A DNA stretch of 64,000 nt from Marinifilum sp. D714 (lineage in GTDB: Bacteria; Bacteroidota; Bacteroidia; Bacteroidales; Marinifilaceae): contig NZ_JALPNU010000008.1 of the NCBI RefSeq assembly GCF_030851345.1, forward strand, positions 62,001 through 126,000, read 5' to 3'. This document shows, in pieces, positions 34,765-42,707 of the stretch (the stretch's first letter is position 1; each line of letters starts with the position of its first letter). The position numbers and the translations under genes were made by a program. The notes below the pieces were generated by a model. It saw only the letters and a list, made by a program, of their open reading frames with translations. It was not told the origin of the DNA and made no database searches.

Positions 34765-36192
34765 ATGAAAAACATATTCAATTCTCTTTGTGTACTGATT
34801 TTCTGCACATTTATTACTACTAATTTAAATGCTCAGAAATACGATATCTCGGTACAATTACTAAACTGTAATGATTCCACAGCATACCTTGCCCATTATT
34901 TCGATGGCAGAATCTTTGCTGATGACACAACAAAGTTGGTAAACGGTAAGGGTACTTTCTCCAAAAACAAGCTTCTAGAGCAAGGTATTTATGTCATTTA
35001 TTTGCCAAGTCAAAAATACTTTGATTTGTTGATTGGTGAAGATCAGGAATTCTCAATTTCTGCCGACCCAAAAGATTTTATTGGAAGCATATCGGTTAAT
35101 GGTTCCAAAGAAACTAATGGATTTCACAACTTTCAGAAGTTTATGAAATCTCAGAATGAAAAATCGAAAGCCATACAAGAAGCATATAAAAACGCCACTA
35201 ATGATTCTGAAAAGGAAAAATTCAGAAAACAATTTAAAAATACTGATATTGAAGTAAGAGCTTACATCGAAAAGTTAAAGTCTGAATTCCCGGAAAATTC
35301 ATTTGTCCAGAAATTTGCCCAGTTTACCTTGTCTCCTAAAATTCCTGATTTCAAAAATGAAGTTCCTGAAAACACTCCTGATCGCGACAAAGTAATTCAG
35401 CGCAAATCCTATTTATACAATAAAGATCATTACTTTGATCATGTAAACCTTACGGATAACAGGTACCTAAAAACGCCAATATTAAAAAAGAAGTTGGATT
35501 TCTTTTATGAAAAAATACTTGTTCAAAGTCCTGATTCCATTGTAAAGGAATCGGTAAAACTGATTGAAAATGCACGTCCGGATACAACCTTTTTCCAATA
35601 TTTAACTCAATATGCCCTAAACTACGCAGTAAAGAGTAAGGTAATGGGTATGGATGCTGCCTTTGTAAACCTGGCAAAAAGATATTATTTAAGCGGACAG
35701 GCCACATGGGCCGATTCTACGTTAATGGCAAATATTAGAGAAAGGGTTATCAAAACTCAGTTCAATCTAATTGGAATGAAATCACAGGATTTGCTAATGC
35801 AAACTCCAGAAGGAGAATATGTGCGACTACACGAGGTTGAAGCCCCACTAACAGTACTTTATTTTTGGGAACCAGATTGCGGACACTGCAAAAAGATTAC
35901 TCCTAAGTTGAAAACAGAAATTCTAGACAAATACCAAGACAAAGGCCTAAAAGTATTTGCCGTTTGTACCCAAGATCAAAAAGAAATGTGGGAGAATGCC
36001 ATTCACGATTACGACATTTATGATTTTATCAATTGCTATGATCCTGAATTTCAAACCAACTTCAGAATTTTCTACGATGTATATAGTACTCCAACCATGT
36101 ACCTACTCGATAAAGACAAAAAAATTATAGCAAAGCGACTCGACATCGATAATCTGAAATTATTTTTGGATAACGAATTGAAAAAGAATTAA
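34765..36192 (+). CDS. Periplasmic TlpA-like thioredoxin-fold protein with DUF4369/DUF5106-type N-terminus
   Basis: 475 residues. Signal peptide MKNIFNSLCVLIFCTFITTNLNAQ. The first ~115 residues form a beta-rich DUF4369-like domain (NDSTAYLAHYFDGRIFADDTTKL...GKGTF). A mostly helical middle (about 120-335) with DUF5106-like character follows, then a thioredoxin domain with VLYFWEPDCGHCKKITP and active site Cys372-Gly-His-Cys375, and TPTMYLLDKDKKIIAKRL. Such proteins are periplasmic thiol:disulfide reductants or oxidases in Bacteroidota; the partner is unknown. There is no lipobox, so it should be soluble in the periplasm. Monocistronic. Confidence 0.85.
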   Translation: MKNIFNSLCVLIFCTFITTNLNAQKYDISVQLLNCNDSTAYLAHYFDGRIFADDTTKLVNGKGTFSKNKLLEQGIYVIYLPSQKYFDLLIGEDQEFSISADPKDFIGSISVNGSKETNGFHNFQKFMKSQNEKSKAIQEAYKNATNDSEKEKFRKQFKNTDIEVRAYIEKLKSEFPENSFVQKFAQFTLSPKIPDFKNEVPENTPDRDKVIQRKSYLYNKDHYFDHVNLTDNRYLKTPILKKKLDFFYEKILVQSPDSIVKESVKLIENARPDTTFFQYLTQYALNYAVKSKVMGMDAAFVNLAKRYYLSGQATWADSTLMANIRERVIKTQFNLIGMKSQDLLMQTPEGEYVRLHEVEAPLTVLYFWEPDCGHCKKITPKLKTEILDKYQDKGLKVFAVCTQDQKEMWENAIHDYDIYDFINCYDPEFQTNFRIFYDVYSTPTMYLLDKDKKIIAKRLDIDNLKLFLDNELKKN

Positions 36193-36218
36193 TCCCGCTT
36201 ATCAAAAGAGATAAGAAC

Positions 36219-36247
36219 AAAGGACACTGTAAAAAGTGTCCTTTTTT
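36219..36247 (+). terminator. Rho-independent terminator of the thioredoxin-like gene
   Basis: AAAGGACACT (36219-36228) pairs with AGTGTCCTTT (36235-36244), with a T-run. The T-run merges directly into the dispersed repeat that follows. Confidence 0.88.
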
Positions 36248-36485
36248 CTGAAAGTCTTCAAAATCTTAATGAAATAGATAACGGTACTCTGTACCTTAAT
36301 ATTCGTTAAATTATCAAGTTATCTATAAATGTCAAGGTGCTCTGCACCTAGGTAATACTCAATTCAAATTATCAGATAATCAGCAGAGCTGCGTAAGATT
36401 TATAGTTTGATCATCTAAGGGCCTACTTAGGTACAGAGTACAGTAACTTTCTTTTTTGTTGGTGTTTTCCCTTTAATCATGAATA
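36241..36485 (+). repeat. Dispersed repeat, copy A (left of asnB)
   Basis: It is about 85-90% alike by eye to 38441-38668, in the same orientation. It starts at the terminator T-run (TTTTTTCTGAAAGTCTT) and ends at TTTAATCATGAAT. It contains the palindromes GGTACTCTGTACC (near 36284) and AGGTGCTCTGCACCT, and near its end GGTACAGAGTACAG, a near-reverse complement of the first. The remainder of this intergenic region (36486-36704) precedes asnB. Confidence 0.9.
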
Positions 36486-36653
36486 TTTTCATTCCCAACA
36501 CCATTTCCCAAAACTTACTTTTCTAGAAACAAACACCCTCTCACAAAGGGTGCATTTGCAATTTTCATACAATCGCAAACGATAACGCATAAATTTCACA
36601 AGGTATTCTAGTAATAAAGTTGTATTTTCAAACTGTATATCAAAATTAACCAT

Positions 36654-36675
36654 TCGCCAAACTACCATTTGGCGA
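36654..36675 (+). promoter_or_regulatory. Hairpin in the asnB upstream region
   Basis: TCGCCAAA (36654-36661) pairs perfectly with TTTGGCGA (36668-36675), ending 29 nt before the asnB start. It is either an operator or a 5'-UTR stem; no regulator can be named. Confidence 0.45.
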
Positions 36676-36704
36676 CATTTAAGTAACTATTAAACTAAAT
36701 TTTT

Positions 36705-38393
36705 ATGTGTGGATTCGTAGCAGTATTCGACTTGAAAGTAGATGCACAGGAATTGCGTCCTCAAGTACTGGAAATGTCCAAAAAAATTCGCCACAGAGGT
36801 CCCGATTGGTCAGGTATATTTTGTGATGAAAAAGCGATTTTATCGCACGAGAGACTATCGATTGTAGATCCTCAATCAGGAGGACAACCCCTTTACAGCA
36901 AAGATGGCAATTTGGTCTTGGCGGTTAATGGAGAAATCTATAATCATATGGACATTCGAAATCAGATGAACGGATCCTATGAGTTCTTGACCAAGTCTGA
37001 TTGTGAAGTAATTTTGGCTTTGTACAAACAAAAAGGAATTGATTTTATCGATGATTTAAATGGAATCTTCGCATTTGCTTTGTACGATAAGCAGAAGGAT
37101 ATTTACCTAGTTGGTCGCGATCATATGGGAATTATTCCATTGTACCAGGGTTGGGACCAGCATGGCAACTATTATGTAGCTTCAGAATTGAAAGCTTTAG
37201 AAGGATATTGTAACAAGATTGAAGAATTCTTGCCTGGGAAGTTCTTGTACAGCAAGGATGGTGAGGTTAAAGAGTGGTACCAGCGCGACTGGATGGATTA
37301 TGAGAATGTGAAAGACAATGAGACTGATATGGCAGCACTTCGCAAAGGATTGGAAGATGCAGTTCACCGTCAGTTGATGTCTGATGTACCATATGGTGTA
37401 CTCCTTTCGGGAGGATTGGATTCTTCGGTGATTTCGGCCATTGCCAAGAAATATGCTTCCAAGCGTGTAGAGTCGGGTGATCAGCAAGATGCCTGGTATC
37501 CACAATTACACTCTTTTGCCATTGGTTTGGAAGGCTCGCCAGATTTGGCTGCCTCACGCAAGGTGGCTGATCATATTGGCACGGTTCACCACGAAATTAC
37601 ATTTACCGTTCAGGAAGGTTTGGATGCAGTTCGTGATGTAATCTACCATTTGGAAACTTACGATGTAACCACCGTTCGTGCCTCTACACCTATGTATATG
37701 ATGGCTCGTGTTATCAAATCGATGGGAATTAAAATGGTGCTTTCGGGCGAAGGTGCCGATGAAATGTTTGGTGGATACCTGTATTTTCACAAAGCACCTA
37801 ATGCGAAGGAATTCCATACCGAGACGCTTCGTAAGCTAAGCAAGCTACACTTGTTCGATTGCTTGCGTTCCAATAAGTCGATGGCTTCGTGGGGAGTAGA
37901 AAGTCGCGTTCCTTTCCTCGATAAAGAATTCCTTGATATCGCCATGAGAATTAATCCTGAGGACAAAATGGCAAAGGATGGCAAGATGGAGAAATGGGTC
38001 ATCCGTAAAGCTTTTGAAGATTATTTGCCGGAAGAAGTGGCCTGGAGACAAAAAGAACAATTCTCTGATGGTGTTGGATACAACTGGATTGACACTTTGC
38101 GTGATATTGCAGAGAATGAAATTAGCGATGAGCAATTGAAAAATGCGGCTTATCGATTCCCGGTAAATCCACCAATGTCGAAGGAAGAATACTACTACAG
38201 GGCAATTTTTGCCGAGCATTTTGCTTCTGATACTGCAGCGGCTTGTGTTCCATCAATTCCATCTATTGCATGTAGTACTGCCGAAGCATTGGCTTGGGAC
38301 GAAGCTTTCCAAAACAATGCCGATCCATCGGGACGTGCCGTAAATTCAGTGCATAATGATGGCTATAAGGAAAAGAATAAAACAATTCAATAG
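36705..38393 (+). CDS. asnB: Asparagine synthetase B (glutamine-hydrolysing)
   Basis: 562 residues. It starts MCGFVAVFD, so after Met removal Cys2 is the catalytic nucleophile of the class II glutaminase domain (KIRHRGPDWSG, HERLSIVDPQSGGQPL, NGEIYNH). The synthetase domain has the ATP pyrophosphatase loop SGGLDSS (235-241) and SGEGADEMFGGYLYFHKAPN. It makes asparagine from aspartate, glutamine and ATP. The length and the C-terminal extension (ACVPSIPSIACSTAEALAWD) match the E. coli-type AsnB. The gene stands between two direct copies of a ~230-bp repeat and has its own terminator. Confidence 0.96.
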   Translation: MCGFVAVFDLKVDAQELRPQVLEMSKKIRHRGPDWSGIFCDEKAILSHERLSIVDPQSGGQPLYSKDGNLVLAVNGEIYNHMDIRNQMNGSYEFLTKSDCEVILALYKQKGIDFIDDLNGIFAFALYDKQKDIYLVGRDHMGIIPLYQGWDQHGNYYVASELKALEGYCNKIEEFLPGKFLYSKDGEVKEWYQRDWMDYENVKDNETDMAALRKGLEDAVHRQLMSDVPYGVLLSGGLDSSVISAIAKKYASKRVESGDQQDAWYPQLHSFAIGLEGSPDLAASRKVADHIGTVHHEITFTVQEGLDAVRDVIYHLETYDVTTVRASTPMYMMARVIKSMGIKMVLSGEGADEMFGGYLYFHKAPNAKEFHTETLRKLSKLHLFDCLRSNKSMASWGVESRVPFLDKEFLDIAMRINPEDKMAKDGKMEKWVIRKAFEDYLPEEVAWRQKEQFSDGVGYNWIDTLRDIAENEISDEQLKNAAYRFPVNPPMSKEEYYYRAIFAEHFASDTAAACVPSIPSIACSTAEALAWDEAFQNNADPSGRAVNSVHNDGYKEKNKTIQ

Positions 38394-38416
38394 ATATTTT
38401 CTTTTGAATATTCAGC

Positions 38417-38446
38417 AAAGCTCTCCATTTTGGGGAGCTTTTTTTT
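38417..38446 (+). terminator. Rho-independent terminator of asnB
   Basis: AAAGCTCTCC pairs with GGGGAGCTTT around ATTTT, followed by a T-run that again merges into CTGAAAGTCTT of the repeat. Confidence 0.88.
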
Positions 38447-38668
38447 CTGAAAGTCTTCAAAGATAACGGTACTCTGTACCTTAATATTAGTTAAATTATC
38501 AAGTTATCTATAAATATCAAGGTGCTCTGCACCTAGTAATACTCAATTCAAATTCATCAGAAAAGCAGCAGAGCTGCGTAAGGTTTATAGTTTAATCATC
38601 TAAGAGTCTACTTAGGTACAGAGTACCGTACCTTTCATTTTTGTTGGTGTTCTCCCTTTAATCATGAA
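38441..38668 (+). repeat. Dispersed repeat, copy B (right of asnB)
   Basis: A direct copy of 36241-36485 with a small deletion after AAAGTCTTCAAA. It carries GGTACTCTGTACC, AGGTGCTCTGCACCT, GCAGCAGAGCTGCGTAA, AGGTACAGAGTACCGTA and finally TTTAATCATGAATGCTT, the same motif order as the diverged copy at 882-1182. Confidence 0.9.
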
Positions 38669-38740
38669 TGCTTCTATATGAGATCCACTCAATCATTGGT
38701 ATGGAATTGACCTTTCATGGTGCTAGCTCTATTCTCACAG

Positions 38741-39130
38741 ATAGATCCATAATTCAAAAATCGATTTATCAAAACCAAGCATAAAAGCATTTTTATCTTG
38801 AAAAAAACTATCAAATTCAAGAGTCGGAGCATCAAAAAGGTGCGTAAAAGTACCTCGATCTTTAAATGAGATATCAAATTCGAGCTTCGAAGTACAAAAA
38901 ACATCAAATTATGCATGTATTTCATGCCTCGAGACACCTTTATCGTGGGTAAAAGCACGATGTGGCTTAAAAATTTTAATCTTCTTGTTAAAAGAAGCAC
39001 AACTTAGCGTGGGTAAAGACACACTTGCTGTTAAAACTTTTAAGAAATTACCTAAAAAAGACACACCACATCGTGTTTCTAACCACGATTGATCCTAAAA
39101 CTTTTAACTCTGAACCTAAAAAATTATTGT
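38741..39130. repeat. Degenerate tandem array, 64-bp period, about six units
   Basis: TTAAAAATTTTAA, TTAAAACTTTTAA and CTAAAACTTTTAA start at 38967, 39031 and 39095, exactly 64 apart. TATCAAATTC occurs at 38809 and 38873, also 64 apart. The hairpin ATCGTG-N8-CACGAT occurs at 38942-38961 and again at 39070-39089, 128 apart, with different loop bases. The left units are more diverged. The overlapping minus-strand ORF (38689-39000) has no protein-like features. Together with copy B this fills the 820-base gap between asnB and the next gene. Confidence 0.75.
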
Positions 39131-39213
39131 TAATAGTCACCTCTCTTTTTTTTACAATAAAAATTTTAAATGTATATTGTAAAAGAAATTAAACCTACTA
39201 ATACTCTAAACCT

Positions 39214-39759
39214 ATGTACGCAAGCTCTAAACAAACTGTATTCTTTAAATACTACTTTCCTTTTCTATTCATTCTAGGATTCGGGACTTCTTTCATCGTT
39301 TCCGGATTTGTGGATACAGCCCCGGATGGGTTTAAAATAGCCTTTGCAATCATGTCGGTATGGCTCTCTATTTTCTTTATACAAGTACCATTCAGATTAA
39401 AGAAAATCACCACCTTAGAAAAAGGCATATTGGTTAAGGGCAGAGAAAGAAAGTTAATTCCCTATGCTGACGTGGAAAGTATTGCCAAGTTTGATTTGGC
39501 TGGCCCCTGGTTTATGACCATCAAGTATTTTGACCAAAAGTCGGGAGATAGAAAGAAGATTTGTTTTATGCCTTCGCAATCTCAAAAAAGAACCATGACT
39601 GATGATGCCATTACTGCTTTTATTAAAGAAAGAATGAAAGAAGAGAGTCCTCAATACAATGAAAAAAATCAACCATCAGCAATGAAAAACTTCATGATAC
39701 TCATGTTGCTTAGTCTGCCTTTTTCATTAAGTGCGATTTACTTTTTTCTTTTGGGGTAA
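39214..39759 (+). CDS. Membrane protein of unknown function, PH-like central region
   Basis: 181 residues. Two N-terminal helices (YYFPFLFILGFGTSFIVSGF and IAFAIMSVWLSIFFIQV) are followed by a beta-rich cytoplasmic stretch (LEKGILVKGRERKLIPYADVESIAKFD, PWFMTIKYFD) with the look of a bacterial PH-like domain, then a charged helix (AITAFIKERMKEE) and a last hydrophobic helix at the C-terminus (NFMILMLLSLPFSLSAIYFFLL). I do not recognise the family by name. It stands alone between a tandem repeat array and a terminator, and its role cannot be inferred. Confidence 0.7.
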   Translation: MYASSKQTVFFKYYFPFLFILGFGTSFIVSGFVDTAPDGFKIAFAIMSVWLSIFFIQVPFRLKKITTLEKGILVKGRERKLIPYADVESIAKFDLAGPWFMTIKYFDQKSGDRKKICFMPSQSQKRTMTDDAITAFIKERMKEESPQYNEKNQPSAMKNFMILMLLSLPFSLSAIYFFLLG

Positions 39760-39783
39760 AGATTAACGATATTGAATAAAAAA

Positions 39784-39818
39784 GGATGAGACCAAATGAT
39801 CTCATCCCTTTTTTTTTG
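39784..39818. terminator. Bidirectional terminator between the membrane-protein gene and the glycan locus
   Basis: GGATGAGA (39784-39791) pairs with TCTCATCC (39800-39807), with a T-run on the + strand and A-run/T-run symmetry for the minus-strand locus ending at 39834. Confidence 0.85.
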
Positions 39819-39833
39819 CTAAATCTAATCTAA

Positions 39834-40802
39834 CTATAATGAATTCTTCTTCAAGAAATCAATAATCTCATCCACATATCCAAAAGCCATACCTACAACC
39901 GTGTCGGCAGCTCCATAGTAGATCGCAACTTTGTTATCTTCCATTAGGGCAGCACATGGGAATACTACATTTGGTACATCACCTACCAATTCGTAAGGTG
40001 CCGCAGGAGCCAATAAATATGGCTTAGAACGGTACAATACTTTATCAGGATTTTCCAAATCCAATAAAGCTGCTCCCATTGAGTAACGGAAGCCATTACA
40101 GGTATTGATTACCCCGTGATAGAACATCAGCCAACCCTCTTCGGTGCGTATGGGTACGGAACCAGCGCCAATTTTGGTACACTGCCATGCACTATCGGTA
40201 AAATCAGCTACTTTCATTACACAACGGTGCTCTCCCCAGTATTTCATATCAGGACTATAAGAGATGTAAATATCACCGAAAGGTGTATGGCCATTATCAC
40301 TCGGACGACTCAACATGGCATATTTACCATCAATTTTTTCGGGAAGCAACACACCATTTCTATTGAAAGGAAGAAATGCATTCTCGCACTGGTGAAAAGT
40401 CTTAAAATCGAAAGTATATGCAATACCAATAGTTGGTCCGTGATATCCATTACACCAGGTAATCCAGTATCGGTCTTCGATCCAGCAAACGCGTGGATCA
40501 TACTTGTAATCCGATTCAATCATTTCGGTGTTACCAGCCACCATTTCAATGGGATCATGATTGATTTCCCAATTGATTCCATCCTTACTGAAACCAGCAA
40601 AAATATTCATTTGTACCGCTTTGTTATCACAACGGAATACTCCTGCGAAACCATCTTCAAAAGGGACAACTGCACTATTAAAAATACTGTTAGAACTAGG
40701 TATATCGTACCTACCAATTACAGGATTTTGAGAATATCTCCACATCACATCCGAACATCCTTCAGGACGTTCCTCCCACGGCATATTAACTTGTTTTGTC
40801 AT
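39834..40802 (-). CDS. GH130 beta-mannoside phosphorylase, probably acting on beta-1,4-mannosyl-GlcNAc
   Basis: 322 residues, no signal peptide, so cytoplasmic. The five-bladed propeller pattern of GH130 is visible: [88 protein letters not shown]. Length and motifs suit the subfamily of Bacteroides enzymes that phosphorolyse Man-beta-1,4-GlcNAc to mannose-1-phosphate and GlcNAc. As the last gene of an N-glycan locus with alpha-mannosidases and PNGase F, this is the logical substrate; the subfamily assignment itself is inferred from context and length. It follows the symporter gene by 6 nt. Confidence 0.88.
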   Translation of the reverse strand: MTKQVNMPWEERPEGCSDVMWRYSQNPVIGRYDIPSSNSIFNSAVVPFEDGFAGVFRCDNKAVQMNIFAGFSKDGINWEINHDPIEMVAGNTEMIESDYKYDPRVCWIEDRYWITWCNGYHGPTIGIAYTFDFKTFHQCENAFLPFNRNGVLLPEKIDGKYAMLSRPSDNGHTPFGDIYISYSPDMKYWGEHRCVMKVADFTDSAWQCTKIGAGSVPIRTEEGWLMFYHGVINTCNGFRYSMGAALLDLENPDKVLYRSKPYLLAPAAPYELVGDVPNVVFPCAALMEDNKVAIYYGAADTVVGMAFGYVDEIIDFLKKNSL

Positions 40803-40808
40803 TTGATT

Positions 40809-42689
40809 TTACACTAATTCAGTTTCTTTAATTTCTTCTTTTTTCACTTCGCATTTGTAATCATCCGGATAGTCTTTCAACTTCTTGTACCAAGTAAAGT
40901 ATAACACAACACTCGAAACGACAAACAGCACAATTACCCATGTTAGCGACATGAATTCACCAATCACCAAATAAATTGGAATTAGAACCAACATCATTTG
41001 CCATCCTGTACCTATTGTACAGTTCATCATATCTCTCCAAAAATCATTATTTGGCTTGGCTTCTGGCTTTTGTTCTTTCAGTTTCAGGTAAACTGGCTTC
41101 CAAAATCCCCAAGGGCGAACACTATCGTAGAATTTAATCAGCACTTCATCTGGTTCTGGTTTGGTCACCAAACTGCCAATAATAGAGGCTGCCAATGCAA
41201 ACACGAAAATAAAAGGAAATGCATAAATAGGCGAAACCTCAGGAAAAACCAGTGGTGCAATTAATGATGCCAACAAACCAGCTAACATGCCTGTAAAGTA
41301 GCCATATCCATTAAATCTCCACCAAATCCATTTTAACAGATTGGAAGCAGTATAACCTCCAAACAATGCACCTACCAACCATTTCATTACTGTATCGATA
41401 CTTTCGGCAAAGAATCCGAAGAAAATACCAACTGCAACTACAGCAAATGATGCCAAATACGACATTCTAATGTACTTCTTTTGCGATGCATTAGGATTGA
41501 TAAATTTCTTATAAATATCATTCACAATATAAGCTGGACCCGCATTTACATTTGCAGCAAAGGTTGACATGAATGCTGCTACCAAACCAGCCAACAACAA
41601 GCCTTTCGCTCCCATTGGAATGAAATTATTCAGTGCATAAGGGAGTACCATTTCAAAGTCTATATTGTCGCCCATCTTATTGAATTCAGGAGCAAGATAC
41701 ACCAAGGCAAGTACGGCCAGGCCAGTAATCATCAAATATCTTGGAACAAAAAGTACCAAAGAAACAATACCACTCATTTTAGCTGCATCTTTAGGTGTTT
41801 CTGTCGATAAAATTCTTTGCATATCGTAACTTGGCACAGGACCTGCAATACTTACCAACATTCCTTTGAATATCATCATCATCATCAATACTGAGAACAA
41901 TGAATAGCCATCTGTTTCAATTTTGTTGTTTACTGCTGGTATCAAATGGTCCCAGTTCAAATCCAGATTCCAACCAAAGAATACATCTTTCCAACCTTCA
42001 GGAATTGCAGCTGATATTTGTTCAGGAGTCACCAAGGACATGGCAATTACACCTACCATGATACAGGCGATCGTCATAATTACAAATTGTAAAACTTCGG
42101 TAAATACCACCGAATACATCCCTCCTTTTATCACATAAAGTGTAGTTACACCCATAATGATTATGGCATACATATTTTCCGAACTAATGGTAATTCCCAT
42201 CAAATAGGTTTGCAGATTCCAAGGAAAAAATGTTTGCGCAAATTTTCCTACTCCAACAAATCCATAGGTTATGAAACCAATTACACTAACAATGGCAAAT
42301 AGCACCACAATCAGGTGAGATAATTGTGAACCTCTGTCATCTCCAAATCTGGTTTTTAACCACTCGGCCCCAGTCATAACATTCGATCGGCGCAACCAAA
42401 TGGCAAGAAACATCATCAAGAAAATCTGGTTCCAAACCGGCCACAACCAAGGAATCCAAACTGATTTCAAACCATATACAAACAGTATGGTTACCGTCCA
42501 CATGGTACCGGTAATATCGAACATTCCCGATGCATTGGAAACTCCAAGCATGTACCAGGGAATTTTATTTCCTCCCAGGAAATAGTTCGATAAGTTTTTT
42601 GATGCTTTTGCCGACAACACGTAACCAATTACAATGGTTAGAACAATGTATCCTATAATGATGGATATGTCGAGTACTGATAGATTCAT
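40809..42689 (-). CDS. Sodium:solute symporter (SSS/SLC5 family), probable sugar importer
   Basis: 626 residues with about 14-15 membrane helices. The start DISIIIGYIVLTIVIGYVLSAKASKNLSNYFLGGNKIPWYMLGVS and the segment YVIKGGMYSVVFTEVLQFVIM are hallmarks of SSS carriers; AAFMSTFAANVNAGPAYIVNDIYKKF contains the conserved Na2-site region. The family couples Na+ entry to sugar or other solute uptake. Its place between GH92 and GH130 genes suggests it imports mannose or the Man-GlcNAc core made in the periplasm, for the cytoplasmic GH130 enzyme. The C-terminal cytoplasmic tail is charged (KCEVKKEEIKETE). Confidence 0.9.
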   Translation of the reverse strand: MNLSVLDISIIIGYIVLTIVIGYVLSAKASKNLSNYFLGGNKIPWYMLGVSNASGMFDITGTMWTVTILFVYGLKSVWIPWLWPVWNQIFLMMFLAIWLRRSNVMTGAEWLKTRFGDDRGSQLSHLIVVLFAIVSVIGFITYGFVGVGKFAQTFFPWNLQTYLMGITISSENMYAIIIMGVTTLYVIKGGMYSVVFTEVLQFVIMTIACIMVGVIAMSLVTPEQISAAIPEGWKDVFFGWNLDLNWDHLIPAVNNKIETDGYSLFSVLMMMMIFKGMLVSIAGPVPSYDMQRILSTETPKDAAKMSGIVSLVLFVPRYLMITGLAVLALVYLAPEFNKMGDNIDFEMVLPYALNNFIPMGAKGLLLAGLVAAFMSTFAANVNAGPAYIVNDIYKKFINPNASQKKYIRMSYLASFAVVAVGIFFGFFAESIDTVMKWLVGALFGGYTASNLLKWIWWRFNGYGYFTGMLAGLLASLIAPLVFPEVSPIYAFPFIFVFALAASIIGSLVTKPEPDEVLIKFYDSVRPWGFWKPVYLKLKEQKPEAKPNNDFWRDMMNCTIGTGWQMMLVLIPIYLVIGEFMSLTWVIVLFVVSSVVLYFTWYKKLKDYPDDYKCEVKKEEIKETELV

Positions 42690-42707
42690 TATATTCTATT
42701 TAGTTTT

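Noticed and set aside
36241-38668. Composite transposon carrying asnB
   Set aside because: The flanking repeats contain no transposase gene or terminal inverted repeats, and a diverged third copy without cargo exists at 882-1182.
38689-39000. Minus-strand ORF of 103 codons
   Set aside because: It lies in the 64-bp tandem repeat region, has a skewed Leu/Phe-rich composition from AT-rich repeats and no protein-like pattern.
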